A stretch of DNA of 64,000 nt from Eubacteriales bacterium (GTDB lineage Bacteria; Bacillota; Clostridia; Lachnospirales; Lachnospiraceae), in assembly GCA_030526005.1 (NCBI GenBank), contig JAUNDP010000003.1, positions 1-64,000 of the forward strand, read 5' to 3'. Below are positions 45,122 through 54,641 of the stretch, piece after piece. Each line of letters opens with the position of its first letter. Within the stretch, counting starts at the first letter, position 1. Both the position numbers and the translations under genes were made by a program. The notes under the pieces were generated by a model. It made no database searches and was not told where the DNA came from. It saw only the letters and a list, made by a program, of their open reading frames with translations.

Positions 45122-48100
45122 TTATTCTGTTACTGTGACCGTATACTCTGCATATTCTGTCTCAGACAAAGCTGCTCTGATTGTCGCAGAACCTGCCGCA
45201 ACTGCTGTCACTGTTCCTTCTTCGTCTACAGTCACTACGGCTTCATCGCTTGATGTGTAAGTTACTTCTGCATTCTCATCTGTTGTTCTCGCTTTATTCT
45301 GAGCAGTGCTTCCTACTTTCATTTCAATCGCGTTCACAATATTGTTAAACTCATCTGCAATCTCAAATGAAATCTTTTTCTCTTCAGAAGTTTCTGCCGG
45401 TTCTGCTGTCAGGGAATTTTCAAATTCCACTGTATCCATTACCGTATTCAGAATGTGCATTGCGCTCTTCTGTATATCGCCGATGCTGACACGGATTGCC
45501 GGTCCTTCCTGTTCTTCCTGTTTTCCGGTTCTCAAAGCGGTTCCTTCCAGAGCAGTTGTAATCACCTGCGGCGCTCTTCCCGGCATTACGAGATCATTTC
45601 CTGCGTGCATCATGATACCAGGCGTAGCGCTTCCGCCGCCCCAGTCAGTCATGATTAAACCGTCAAATCCCCACTCTTCTCTTGGGATTGCAGTACAAAG
45701 ATCATAATCGTCTGCTGCCGGAACGCCCTGATTTAAGTTGTAAGAAGTCATAATTGCAGCTGGTTTTGCATTTTCCACTGTCATCTGGAATGCTTTCAGA
45801 TAAATCTCGCGTATCGCACGCTCTGTAATATTGTTGTTTGTAAACTGACGGAATGTTTCCTGCTGATTTCCATAATAATGCTTCAGTGTAACACCGACGC
45901 CTCTGTAATTTTCATCTGTCGCCTCTTTGTCAATTCCATACTGAACGCCCATTGTGATGCTGGAAGCTGTTTCCCCTGTCACTACAGGATCTTCAGAATA
46001 GTATTCAAAGCCACGTCCGCACAGCGGATTGCGGTGGATATTCATACCAGGAGCAAGCCAAAGCGTAGATCCGATTTCCAGCATCTCTTCTCCAACAGAA
46101 GCTCCCATCTGACGGATCAGATCTTTATCCCATGTCATCGCAACAAGCGCCCCGATCGGCCATGCGGTACAATACTGATAATACGTCTGACCGTCATTCT
46201 CATCCTGATATTCCGGTGTGACACGGATTCCTGCCGGTCCGTCTGTAAATACCATTGGCGTGATGCCTTTTTCAGCATTCTGATATGTCTCTCCTGCTGC
46301 GCCCTGAACAACGGTACCTGACTGTCCCACTAGAAGATTCGACAGCTCTTCCACCGTCATGGCAGATACAAACTCTTCCAGGCTGATCGTTCCTTCTTTT
46401 ACATCTTTCAATGTATACTGGCTGTAATCTCCATCAAATTTTTTCACATTTACTTTATAAGATGTCTGAGGTCCGGCATACGTCTCATAAGAAACTTCTC
46501 CGACTGCGCCGTCCGTAATCTCTTCAATTCCGTCAAGCGCAAGATATTTTGCATATTCTTCCATTGTAGAATCAGACACATAGACCGTCACATCCTCAGA
46601 AGCATATTCTACCGTCGGCGTTTCATATCCTTCTTCAAAAGTAATCTCGATTGTCTCCAGATCACTTGTGTCCTCTCCTGCATAGATTGATTTTGAACCA
46701 TCATTTTGCAGAATACCATCTACTGTTTTCAGTCCGCCTTCTGCTGTTTTGAGCTGCTGCACAGCCGTCGTCTCGCTCACGCTCAGTTTTCCGACTGCTT
46801 CCAGATTGTTGTAAGCGTCCTCTTCCTGTTCTCTTGAAGAATTTCCGACACGGATCACATATTCGCCTTTCGGAAGAATATAAGAACTTGTCTCCATATC
46901 GTAGGAAGCCATATCAGCGATATCAAAACGGATCTCCACCGTCTGGCTCTCTCCAGGCTGCAACAGATCGGTCTTCTCATAGTCAGCCAGTTCTTTTGCC
47001 GCCTCATCCAGCTCTGTCGATGGAACAGAATAATAAACCTCAACGACTTCTTTTCCTGCTACCTCTCCTGTGTTTGTCACGGTTGCAGTAACTGTGATTT
47101 CTCCCGCTGATTTATTTCCATCTGCACGGACTTCCTCCGCTGTAATGCTGTCCACTTTCGTCTCAAACGTCGTATAAGACTGTCCATATCCAAACGGATA
47201 AGCCGGCTCCACGCCGAATGTATCAAAATAGCGGTATCCGACATAGATATCGTCGATATAATTTTCATCTGTCGCAACTCCGTCATTGTGAGCAAAATAC
47301 TGGGAAGAAGGCAGATCATAATAATCAACCGGAATCGTATCGGTCAGTTTTCCTGACGGATTCGTCGTCCCATTCAGAATATCAACGATTGCCTGTCCTC
47401 CGTTCTGTCCTGCCTGAGATACATAGACGAGAGAATCTACGCCTTCGATTTTACGAAATACATTGTACATATAGTAGTCTGTATTTTTATCATAGCGGGC
47501 ATCTTTTGCTACCGGCTCATATGTATCGGTCTCACTGTTATAAGTGTAGAAGAAATCCTGATAGTGATTAAAGATCACACTTCTGTAGCGCGGCGCAGTG
47601 AGCGCTGTATTTTCTGTGCCATACTGCGGATCCCAGTAATAATATCCTGCTGTGGAACTGATACTTGTCTTGTCTGTAATCGGATCTGCCAGTTCATAAT
47701 CAAACGGCGCATCTTCCGGAATTAAGGTCATAGATACCCCGTTTACAATTCCTGTGCCTGCCGCCGACTGCACTTCTCCCTCTTCTGGATCTGGGATATA
47801 GTATAAATGTTTTTCTCTGTCAAACTGATCTGCGTCGAATGCAAAATTGTCCGGCAGATCCATCTTCACATATTCTGCTTCTTCCGTGCTGTACTTTGAT
47901 TTTCCATTGAAAAAGTTTGTGTCAAGCGCATTTCCTGTGTTGAACAGTACAATCACATTTTCAAAATTTTCGGCAACCTTTGTCAGATTTTTATATTCTA
48001 ACTCAGACAGATAGTAATCGCCCGGAACGTTTGCTTTTTCGCAGTTTTCTCCGGAGTCTCTTGCTACAATATAAATTGCCGTATCGCAGTCTTTCTTTCC

Positions 48101-48613
48101 TGCCTCAATCATCTCATCTGTAATTTCGGTTTCGATTGCTCCTGCAACCCCCATTCCGCCGGCTGCGATAATATATTGACCGACTCCATTTTCCAGCTCA
48201 GACTGTCTCTCCAGTTCATCGACATATTTCATGATATAGTCGCCCGGATCAGACGAATCTTTTCCGGCAGTTGTCACCGTATATCCGTTTTCCAAAAGCG
48301 CTTCGTATAAACTCTGGGTATTTCTGTTGTTTACCGCTCCTGATCCTCTTCCGCCTTTGATCGTTGCCACCGCTCCTGTTCCGAATAAGGCAACTGTTTT
48401 CGTACTAATCGGAAGTGATTTCGTACCGTCACTCAGATTATTGTTTCCCAGAAGAACCATGCCCTCGGCCGCAACCTGCGCAGAAAACTTTGAATTTTGT
48501 ATTTCACGCTCTGAAATTTCAGGATCTGTCGTCTTTGCGAAAGCTGTCATTCCGGACAGTGAACTCATTACCATGGAAGCAGCCAGCACTGCTGAAATAT
48601 ATTTCCGTTTCAT
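45122..48613 (-). CDS. Secreted GH3 glycosidase with permuted domain order and C-terminal Big2 domain
   Basis: 1163 residues, signal peptide to about residue 25. The domain order is the reverse of classic GH3: the alpha/beta sandwich (GH3 C-type) comes first at about 40-480, a fibronectin-like domain follows (about 490-610), and the TIM barrel (GH3 N-type) is at about 770-1060. The barrel carries LKHYYGN near 911 and the nucleophile Asp in IMTDWGG near residue 987. The end (about 1085-1163) is a bacterial Ig-like Big2 domain with TYTSSDEAVVTVDEEGTVTAVAAGSATI. Likely a beta-glucosidase or beta-xylosidase-type enzyme acting outside the cell. No wall anchor. 143 bases after the solute-binding protein gene. 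The -10 TATAAT (48706-48711) has no matching -35, which suggests activator control. Confidence 0.9.
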   Translation of the reverse strand: MKRKYISAVLAASMVMSSLSGMTAFAKTTDPEISEREIQNSKFSAQVAAEGMVLLGNNNLSDGTKSLPISTKTVALFGTGAVATIKGGRGSGAVNNRNTQSLYEALLENGYTVTTAGKDSSDPGDYIMKYVDELERQSELENGVGQYIIAAGGMGVAGAIETEITDEMIEAGKKDCDTAIYIVARDSGENCEKANVPGDYYLSELEYKNLTKVAENFENVIVLFNTGNALDTNFFNGKSKYSTEEAEYVKMDLPDNFAFDADQFDREKHLYYIPDPEEGEVQSAAGTGIVNGVSMTLIPEDAPFDYELADPITDKTSISSTAGYYYWDPQYGTENTALTAPRYRSVIFNHYQDFFYTYNSETDTYEPVAKDARYDKNTDYYMYNVFRKIEGVDSLVYVSQAGQNGGQAIVDILNGTTNPSGKLTDTIPVDYYDLPSSQYFAHNDGVATDENYIDDIYVGYRYFDTFGVEPAYPFGYGQSYTTFETKVDSITAEEVRADGNKSAGEITVTATVTNTGEVAGKEVVEVYYSVPSTELDEAAKELADYEKTDLLQPGESQTVEIRFDIADMASYDMETSSYILPKGEYVIRVGNSSREQEEDAYNNLEAVGKLSVSETTAVQQLKTAEGGLKTVDGILQNDGSKSIYAGEDTSDLETIEITFEEGYETPTVEYASEDVTVYVSDSTMEEYAKYLALDGIEEITDGAVGEVSYETYAGPQTSYKVNVKKFDGDYSQYTLKDVKEGTISLEEFVSAMTVEELSNLLVGQSGTVVQGAAGETYQNAEKGITPMVFTDGPAGIRVTPEYQDENDGQTYYQYCTAWPIGALVAMTWDKDLIRQMGASVGEEMLEIGSTLWLAPGMNIHRNPLCGRGFEYYSEDPVVTGETASSITMGVQYGIDKEATDENYRGVGVTLKHYYGNQQETFRQFTNNNITERAIREIYLKAFQMTVENAKPAAIMTSYNLNQGVPAADDYDLCTAIPREEWGFDGLIMTDWGGGSATPGIMMHAGNDLVMPGRAPQVITTALEGTALRTGKQEEQEGPAIRVSIGDIQKSAMHILNTVMDTVEFENSLTAEPAETSEEKKISFEIADEFNNIVNAIEMKVGSTAQNKARTTDENAEVTYTSSDEAVVTVDEEGTVTAVAAGSATIRAALSETEYAEYTVTVTE

Positions 48614-48705
48614 TTTCCATTTCTCCTCTCGTCTTTGAATCGCTCATGATAAAACTTATGAGTGTTTTCATCTTATTAATCAATCGCTTTTTTGAAGTTG
48701 TCTTT

Positions 48706-48711
48706 ATTATA
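48706..48711 (-). promoter_or_regulatory. Probable -10 box of the GH3 gene
   Basis: TATAAT on the minus strand, about 93 bases before the ATG. No TTGACA-like hexamer lies at 16-18 bases, so an activator such as the AraC-type regulator may be needed. Tentative. Confidence 0.4.
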
Positions 48712-48756
48712 TCGAAAGGAAAAAATTTTTTCTTTTAAAAAACCGTCTATAACTTT

Positions 48757-50220
48757 TCAATTTCCGTCATGTTCGTTTTTTGTTTTTTCTGACTGCCAGA
48801 TATCAAGCTGCATCTGCATTTCCTCTATGATGCGGTCAATTCCGGCATTTTCTAACTCAGAAAGCATTCTGGGAATCATCTCATCCGGATCAAACTTTCC
48901 GCAGATAAATCCGCTCAGATAAGCTTCGATTATATTCTGGCAGCGCTCGATATCTGCCTGCACTTTTGCTGTATCAAACCAGAATCCAAAATCAGGCGCA
49001 TACTCAGCCTTCGCGTCAAATGCTTCCACTTCTCTCCAGAGGTCAGGCAGATCTCCCTCCCACGCATCAGCGCTGTATCCGTTTGGCATCATCCAGTTGC
49101 GATTGAAAAAATATGGCATCTCTGGTTCTTTTTCCGGCGGGATCAGTCTGCCCTCCTCATTTTTTAAATAGTGTTCTCCTTCAATCCCCCAGCAGAAAAG
49201 ATTATTAATTTCTTTATCTTTATACAGAAAATTCAAAATCTCCATCGCTTCCTCCGGGTGTGCGCTTCCGGCGTAAATTCCCCATTCCTGATAGTATCTG
49301 CTTGAAATAACAGCCGGTGTAATCTGCACTTTCGTCATATGGATTCCATAGTTTTTTGATTCCTGATCGGCTATTCCGGGCTTGTACCGGACAATATAAG
49401 AAAACAGCTTTCCTTCCCGCATCAGCTCGTAAAGCAATTTGCGCGCCGGTCCCGATCCATAGTGGTAATTGTCTAAATCATACAGATATCCCTTTTTTCC
49501 CCACTCATACATCCGCTCAGCCCATTCTCGAAAATCATCCGTCTCAAAATAGTTGACCGCTTCCAGCTTTTTATTTTTTTCCTCAATCACTGCAATCTCA
49601 TTGTTTAAAATAACGGGAAGCTCTGCCACAATTCCATAGATGTCCGGCTCATTTGCTGTCACCGTTTCTAACACTTCTTCCACATCTTCCCACGTCTGAA
49701 TCTCTTCTGCATCGATCTCATACTTTTCCAGCAAATCTGTCCTCATTAAAACTCCCCATGCAGCTGCCATCTCAATTTTAGGCGGCAGTCCATACAATTT
49801 TCCATCTCTTCGCCCATACTCCAGATATCGCTCTGGCAATATAGACAAAATATCTTTTCCATGACTTTCGATCAGATCATCCAGAGGCATGAGCAGCTTT
49901 TCATTCAGCGCCTCCTCGAAATCTCCCATATAAATAATATCTGCATCCGGATTATCAATCAGATATTTCATCAATTCTTCCTTTCCCGAATCAACTGCAC
50001 TGATCTCCACTTTCAGCTGCAGTTGATCCATCAGGCGCTCGTTAATTTTTTCCGATACATGATGAAATTCTTCTTCTGAGCAGTAGGGTTTCCATATCAT
50101 CATCTTTACTGTAGTACTCTCTGCGGCTGACACCATCCATTCCTGATGCGTTCCTATCCATACGCACATCAAAGCAGCAGCCACGCCGCCAATCTTTTTT
50201 AAATATTGTCTTTCCCCCAT
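48757..50220 (-). CDS. ABC transporter extracellular solute-binding protein
   Basis: 487 residues from the ATG at 50220, preceded by AAAGGATGATT; the ATG two codons earlier lies against the ribosome site. A hydrophobic signal (IGGVAAALMCVWIG) leads to a probable cut at VSA-AE; there is no clear lipobox. The mature protein follows the family 1 solute-binding pattern: MMIWKPYCSEEEFHHVSEKINERL, DIIYMGDFEEALNEKL, and LYGLPPKIEMAAAWGVLMRTDLL. The C-terminal part resembles DUF3502 found in LipO-type proteins. No permease or ATPase gene is next to it, unusual for this family; it may use a transporter encoded elsewhere. Probably bound to sugar-derived ligands. Confidence 0.86.
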   Translation of the reverse strand: MGERQYLKKIGGVAAALMCVWIGTHQEWMVSAAESTTVKMMIWKPYCSEEEFHHVSEKINERLMDQLQLKVEISAVDSGKEELMKYLIDNPDADIIYMGDFEEALNEKLLMPLDDLIESHGKDILSILPERYLEYGRRDGKLYGLPPKIEMAAAWGVLMRTDLLEKYEIDAEEIQTWEDVEEVLETVTANEPDIYGIVAELPVILNNEIAVIEEKNKKLEAVNYFETDDFREWAERMYEWGKKGYLYDLDNYHYGSGPARKLLYELMREGKLFSYIVRYKPGIADQESKNYGIHMTKVQITPAVISSRYYQEWGIYAGSAHPEEAMEILNFLYKDKEINNLFCWGIEGEHYLKNEEGRLIPPEKEPEMPYFFNRNWMMPNGYSADAWEGDLPDLWREVEAFDAKAEYAPDFGFWFDTAKVQADIERCQNIIEAYLSGFICGKFDPDEMIPRMLSELENAGIDRIIEEMQMQLDIWQSEKTKNEHDGN

Positions 50221-50357
50221 AATCATCCTTTTCCGATAAGTTATTCTATTTACTGACGTACTCTGCTGTCGAATAACCTATCACAGCAATCGTTCTCTCG
50301 TCTTAAAATTTTTCTTTTATTATAGAACCTTTTCGTTTGGTTTCACAATATGTTCTT

Positions 50358-50960
50358 TCACCTGTTTCTTCTGTCCATCATCTTGCAAAATAAAACCGCT
50401 ACCCCTGTGCTGACCGCTGTTGCTGCAATCGCCGGTCCTAGAATTGCAGTCGGATTCACGCTGCCGTACTGGCTTCGGTATGCAATGATATTGACCGGAA
50501 TCAGCTGCAGCGATGAGATATTGATAATCAAAAACGTACACATCTCATTGCTTGCAGCATTTGGCGTTCCTCCATATTTTTTACACCGCTCTTCATTCAT
50601 CTGTCTCAGCCCATCCATCGCACGCAGTCCTGCCGGCGTTGCGGCCCATCCCAGACCTAAAAAATTGGAAATCATATTGACGGAGATATCCTGAAGAACG
50701 GGATGATTCTTCGGTATCCCAGGAAACAGAAATCGCAAAATTGGTCTCATCTTCTGCTCCATCCATGCAATCAGTCCCGATCTCTGTGCGATCTCCATAA
50801 TTCCGCACCAAAGTGCAGCGATTCCAGCCATTGTAACGCAAAGCGAAACGCCTTCTTTCGCAGAGTTGAGCAACGCCTCCGTGATTGCCTGCATCTTTCC
50901 CTGAAAAGCCCCATAGGTAATTCCCGCCAAAATCATAAATCCCCACAGATAGTTTAACAT
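50358..50960 (-). CDS. spmA: Spore maturation protein A-like nucleoside recognition membrane protein
   Basis: 200 residues, several helices. The GMxILAGITYGAF start, the SVNMISNFLGLGWAATPAGLRAM segment and the NEMCTFLIINISSLQLIP motif are those of SpmA. In Bacillus SpmA works with SpmB in spore core dehydration. The next 130 bases hold no gene, so spmB is not adjacent as it normally would be. GGAGG site before the ATG. Last gene of the string starting with the Orn/Lys/Arg decarboxylase, though 99 bases separate it from rsmI. Confidence 0.9.
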   Translation of the reverse strand: MLNYLWGFMILAGITYGAFQGKMQAITEALLNSAKEGVSLCVTMAGIAALWCGIMEIAQRSGLIAWMEQKMRPILRFLFPGIPKNHPVLQDISVNMISNFLGLGWAATPAGLRAMDGLRQMNEERCKKYGGTPNAASNEMCTFLIINISSLQLIPVNIIAYRSQYGSVNPTAILGPAIAATAVSTGVAVLFCKMMDRRNR

Positions 50961-51059
50961 TGCGCCTCCAAACGACCCTCTGTTTTAAAAACTATATGCG
51001 GGGATTTTTCTTTTCATGATTTTATGATCTTTTATCTTCTCTTACTGCTTTATTATCTC

Positions 51060-51911
51060 TCATTCCTGCTCTCCCTGAAGCAGTTCCTGATAAATGTCTC
51101 GCTTTGAAACGCCGCGGTCTTTTGCCGCCTGTTTCATCGCTTCTTTCTTATCCATTCCCTTGTCCAGATAGTAGTCCACATGCTGTTTCACAGAAAGCGT
51201 TTTCCACTCTTCCTGTTTTTCCTGTTTCATCTGCTCACGGCATTTTCCTTCAATCAGAATCACACATTCTCCCTTGGGATCTTTTTCTTTATAAAAGGAA
51301 ATGGCTTCCTCCAGACTTGTTCGGAAACACGTTTCATGCTTCTTTGTCAGTTCTCTGCACACAGTGATTCTCCGATTTCCAAGCGTATCCTTTAATTCCT
51401 CCAGTGTCCGCACCAGACGATGCGGCGCTTCATATAGAATCATGGTTCTTGTCTCTGTCTTTAATTCTTCCAGAATTTCCTGCTTTTCTTTTTTATCGGA
51501 AGGCAAAAACGCTTCAAAACAAAATCTTCTCGTCGCCAGCCCTGACATCGTCAGCGCCGTCACACAGGCAGATGCTCCCGGCAGGGAAGTTACTTCAATT
51601 CCCTCCTCATAGCAGATTCTGACAAGATCCTCTCCCGGGTCTGAGATTGCCGGAGTTCCTGCATCCGTGATCAAAGCAATATTTTTTCCTGCTTTCATCT
51701 GATTCACAAGATCATATGCTTTCTCAATCTTATTATATTCATGATAACTCGTCATCGGAGTCTTAATCTCAAAGTGGTTCAGCAGCTTAATACTGTTTCT
51801 TGTATCCTCCGCCGCAATCAAATCCACCTCTTTTAATGTTCGGAGCACACGCATCGTGATATCTTCCAGATTTCCGATCGGCGTGGCACATAAAAATAAT
51901 TTTCCCTGCAT
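51060..51911 (-). CDS. rsmI: 16S rRNA (cytidine1402-2'-O)-methyltransferase
   Basis: 283 residues from the ATG at 51911 with AAAGGA upstream; the frame is open to an earlier ATG without a site. Signatures: LCATPIGNLEDIT at the start, IAAEDTRNS near 35, ITDAGTPAISDPGE near 80, and SLPGASACVTAL near 108. Methylates the 2'-OH of C1402 in 16S rRNA. The gene starts 19 bases after the trmN6 stop. A C-terminal helical region with KQEEWKTLSVKQHV is present, the part that is often absent in short homologues. Confidence 0.96.
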   Translation of the reverse strand: MQGKLFLCATPIGNLEDITMRVLRTLKEVDLIAAEDTRNSIKLLNHFEIKTPMTSYHEYNKIEKAYDLVNQMKAGKNIALITDAGTPAISDPGEDLVRICYEEGIEVTSLPGASACVTALTMSGLATRRFCFEAFLPSDKKEKQEILEELKTETRTMILYEAPHRLVRTLEELKDTLGNRRITVCRELTKKHETCFRTSLEEAISFYKEKDPKGECVILIEGKCREQMKQEKQEEWKTLSVKQHVDYYLDKGMDKKEAMKQAAKDRGVSKRDIYQELLQGEQE

Positions 51912-51930
51912 ACTGTCTTCCTTTAATATC

Positions 51931-52668
51931 TTAATATCCATAGATACTATAGATTTCATCCGTATAGACGCCTGGTTTCTGGTAGACGATCAGCGGTGGT
52001 TCCACGGTGATCCTCGGTTTTGCCCCGCGTATCGCCTCAAGCAGAACCATATTTGGTTCTTTGTCGGCAAACGGATGCACCAGTTTCATTCTCTTTGGCT
52101 CCAGATGATATTTCGATAACGTTACAATCAATTCAGCAAGGCGGAACGGCCGGTGAACGAGATAGAAACGTCCGCCCGGCTTCAGCAGTCTGGATGCCTG
52201 CCTTGCCACATCGTCAAACGTACAGAGCACTTCATGTCTGGCAATGGCCTTTGGCATCTTAGGATTTACCAGTCCGTGATTGCCTGTCATATACGGTGGA
52301 TTGCTTGTGATTACATCAAAAGAAGCCAACGCAAACAGACGGTCAGCCTCCCTGATATCTCCCTGTACGATTGAAATCTTCTCTTCCAGATGATTATATG
52401 ATACGCTTCTCTGCGCCATATCTGCACTTTCTTCCTGAATTTCCAGCCCTGTAAAGTGTTTTCCATCTGTCTTTGCCTCCAGCAGAATCGGAATAATTCC
52501 TGTTCCTGTTCCAAGATCAAGCACGTTCTCTCCCGTCTTTACTTTTGCAAATCCGGACAGAAGTACCGCATCCATGCCAAAACAAAATTTTTCCGGATTC
52601 TGAATGATTTTATATCCGTTTCTGTTCAGATCATCGAGGCGTTCTCCAGGGCGCAGTTCATTCGTCAT
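51931..52668 (-). CDS. tRNA1(Val) (adenine37-N6)-methyltransferase (TrmN6-like)
   Basis: 245 residues. SAM-binding motif LDLGTGTGIIPILL at about 50-63, the catalytic TSNPPYM at about 121 and FYLVHRPFRL near 172. Methylates an adenine in tRNA by family. The start overlaps the ricT end by 11 bases. ATG with a GGAAATCG-type weak site inside ricT. Part of a gene string common in Clostridia. Confidence 0.92.
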   Translation of the reverse strand: MTNELRPGERLDDLNRNGYKIIQNPEKFCFGMDAVLLSGFAKVKTGENVLDLGTGTGIIPILLEAKTDGKHFTGLEIQEESADMAQRSVSYNHLEEKISIVQGDIREADRLFALASFDVITSNPPYMTGNHGLVNPKMPKAIARHEVLCTFDDVARQASRLLKPGGRFYLVHRPFRLAELIVTLSKYHLEPKRMKLVHPFADKEPNMVLLEAIRGAKPRITVEPPLIVYQKPGVYTDEIYSIYGY

Positions 52669-53566
52669 TTAATTTCGATTTCCCTTCTTTTCTCTCCAGA
52701 GCTTCCAGCTGTTTCAGCTCTTTGTCTGCGATATTTACCTTTTCTTTTTTCTTCTTCGGTTTAAATCTCAGCTGTCTGACCGGATACTCTTTCAGTTCCT
52801 TTTCATCGTCAATATCGACCAGCACTTTCACTAACTGGCGAAGCACATTGACGCTCTGAACCTCTCCTTTCAGCCCGTCATCTGTCGTCACATAATCCCC
52901 GATTCCAGGAAGACGGCTGTTTAGAAACTCATACGTCTCCTCCTCATTTTTCAGACAGCACATCAGTCTGCCGCAGACACCGGAAATCTTTGTCGGATTT
53001 AATGACAAATTCTGTTCTTTTGCCATTTTGATCGAGACAGGCGCAAACTCAGAGAGATAGGTGTGACAGCACAATTCTCTGCCGCAGATCCCGACTCCGC
53101 CTATGATTTTCGTCTCATCCCGAACTCCGATCTGTCTCAGCTCAATACGCGTCTTAAACACCGCGGCAAGATCTTTTACCAGATCTCTGAAATCTATTCT
53201 GCCGTCTGCGGTAAAATAAAAAAGAACTTTATTGTTGTCAAATGTATACTCCGCATCAATCAGTTTCATCTCCAGATTATGCTTCTTTATTTTTTCAAAG
53301 CAGATCTGTTTTGCCACTTTTTCCTTTTCCCTGTTTTCTTCTGCTTTGCTGTCATCCTCCGGTGTTGCCACTCGGATCACAGGTTTTAACGGCTGTGTAA
53401 TTTTGTCTTCTTCTACTTCTCTGATATCCAAAACTACATAGCCATATTCTATTCCTCTTGCAGTCTCCACAATGACATGGTCTCCTCTTTCGATCTCATA
53501 ATCTTTTGGATCAAAATAATAGATCTTGCCCGCATTCCGAAACCGCACACCGATCACTTTTACCAT
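52658..53566 (-). CDS. ricT: Regulatory iron-sulfur-containing complex subunit RicT (PSP1)
   Basis: 302 residues. The PSP1 domain has GVRFRNAGKIYYF at the start and GGVGICGRELCC and SGVCGRLMCC around residues 160 and 200. These Cys pairs bind the [4Fe-4S] clusters in the B. subtilis RicT/RicA/RicF complex, which helps mature mRNA with RNase Y and supports sporulation. A C-terminal tail of about 40 residues, rich in K and E, is variable. It begins two bases after holB stops, the usual holB-ricT order of Firmicutes. Confidence 0.94.
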   Translation of the reverse strand: MVKVIGVRFRNAGKIYYFDPKDYEIERGDHVIVETARGIEYGYVVLDIREVEEDKITQPLKPVIRVATPEDDSKAEENREKEKVAKQICFEKIKKHNLEMKLIDAEYTFDNNKVLFYFTADGRIDFRDLVKDLAAVFKTRIELRQIGVRDETKIIGGVGICGRELCCHTYLSEFAPVSIKMAKEQNLSLNPTKISGVCGRLMCCLKNEEETYEFLNSRLPGIGDYVTTDDGLKGEVQSVNVLRQLVKVLVDIDDEKELKEYPVRQLRFKPKKKKEKVNIADKELKQLEALERKEGKSKLNDE

Positions 53567-53568
53567 AC

Positions 53569-54567
53569 TTAAAAATTCTCCTTTATCTGAAGAAACAGAA
53601 GCTGCATTGTGAGATCAAAATTCACGTTTGCTTTCAGACGGATATTCGCCTTTTTGATTCCTTCTACAATCTCCTCAATTCCTTCATATGAACTCTCATT
53701 TGCCTGCTGCATGATATCCTTGTACTGATCCTGGAAAACGAGTCCATTGATATCCTTTGTCGCTTTAAAATAAAGAACATCCCGATACCACACGGCAAGA
53801 AGATCCAGATAATCCTGGATATCGATTTTATATTCAGAAATCGCCTTTACAGCGGCGATAATATCGCTCATCTCCATCGTCTTTGCATTTTTGAGCAGAT
53901 GAAGAGCCGCAGATTTAATTTCATTAAAATTTTCTGATGTGGCAAGACGAACTGCCTTTCCCACATTTCCCTGTGCAAATGCCACGCACAGATCTGCCTG
54001 ATAATCTGGAATTTCCACATGTTCCATCAAATATTTTTTTACCAGATTGTCAGCTGCTGGTTTCATGCTCAAAACAACGCAGCGCGATAAAATTGTAGGC
54101 AGAAGAGCAGAAGCATTGCTTGTCAGCAATATAATAATTCCATATGACGGCGGTTCCTCTATTGTTTTCAGCAGAGCATTCTGTGCCTGTGCTGTCAATT
54201 TTTCCGCCTCGGAAATAATATAAATCTTATACTTACTGCTGTACGGTTTAATCAGCATATCATTTACAACTTGTTCTCTGATTTCTTCCACCCCGATACT
54301 ATTTGGTTTTTCATGAATAATATGAATGATATCAGGATGGTTTTTACTCGCTGCCTGTCTGCATGATTTACAGGTACCGCAGGCATCCGTTCCCTCTTTC
54401 TGATGTTCGCACTGAAGTGCAGCTGCAAACGCCTCTGAAACTGTCCTCTTTCCACATCCTTTTTCTCCCTCAAAAATATACGCATGGGAAACTTTTTCTA
54501 GCTGAATCGCATTTTTTAAATGTTCTATCATCTGTTTATGACCAATAATTTCTTCAAAATTAGGCAT
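53569..54567 (-). CDS. holB: DNA polymerase III subunit delta prime
   Basis: 332 residues, clamp-loader AAA+ protein. The P-loop GEKGCGKRT is at about 34-42, the zinc finger Cys residues are in CEHQ, CGTCKSC between about 54 and 70, and the SRC motif (LLPTILSRCVVL) is near 163. The P-loop has Arg where Thr is normal, in keeping with delta prime's lack of ATPase activity. ATG with GGTGAG site. Next gene up is a guanylate kinase-like protein 74 bases away. Confidence 0.95.
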   Translation of the reverse strand: MPNFEEIIGHKQMIEHLKNAIQLEKVSHAYIFEGEKGCGKRTVSEAFAAALQCEHQKEGTDACGTCKSCRQAASKNHPDIIHIIHEKPNSIGVEEIREQVVNDMLIKPYSSKYKIYIISEAEKLTAQAQNALLKTIEEPPSYGIIILLTSNASALLPTILSRCVVLSMKPAADNLVKKYLMEHVEIPDYQADLCVAFAQGNVGKAVRLATSENFNEIKSAALHLLKNAKTMEMSDIIAAVKAISEYKIDIQDYLDLLAVWYRDVLYFKATKDINGLVFQDQYKDIMQQANESSYEGIEEIVEGIKKANIRLKANVNFDLTMQLLFLQIKENF

Positions 54568-54641
54568 ATTCTCACCTGCTTTCCTATAATTTTTCCTGCC
54601 ATATGCTTATTATATCATAGTCTGATACAAATTGGCTTCCT

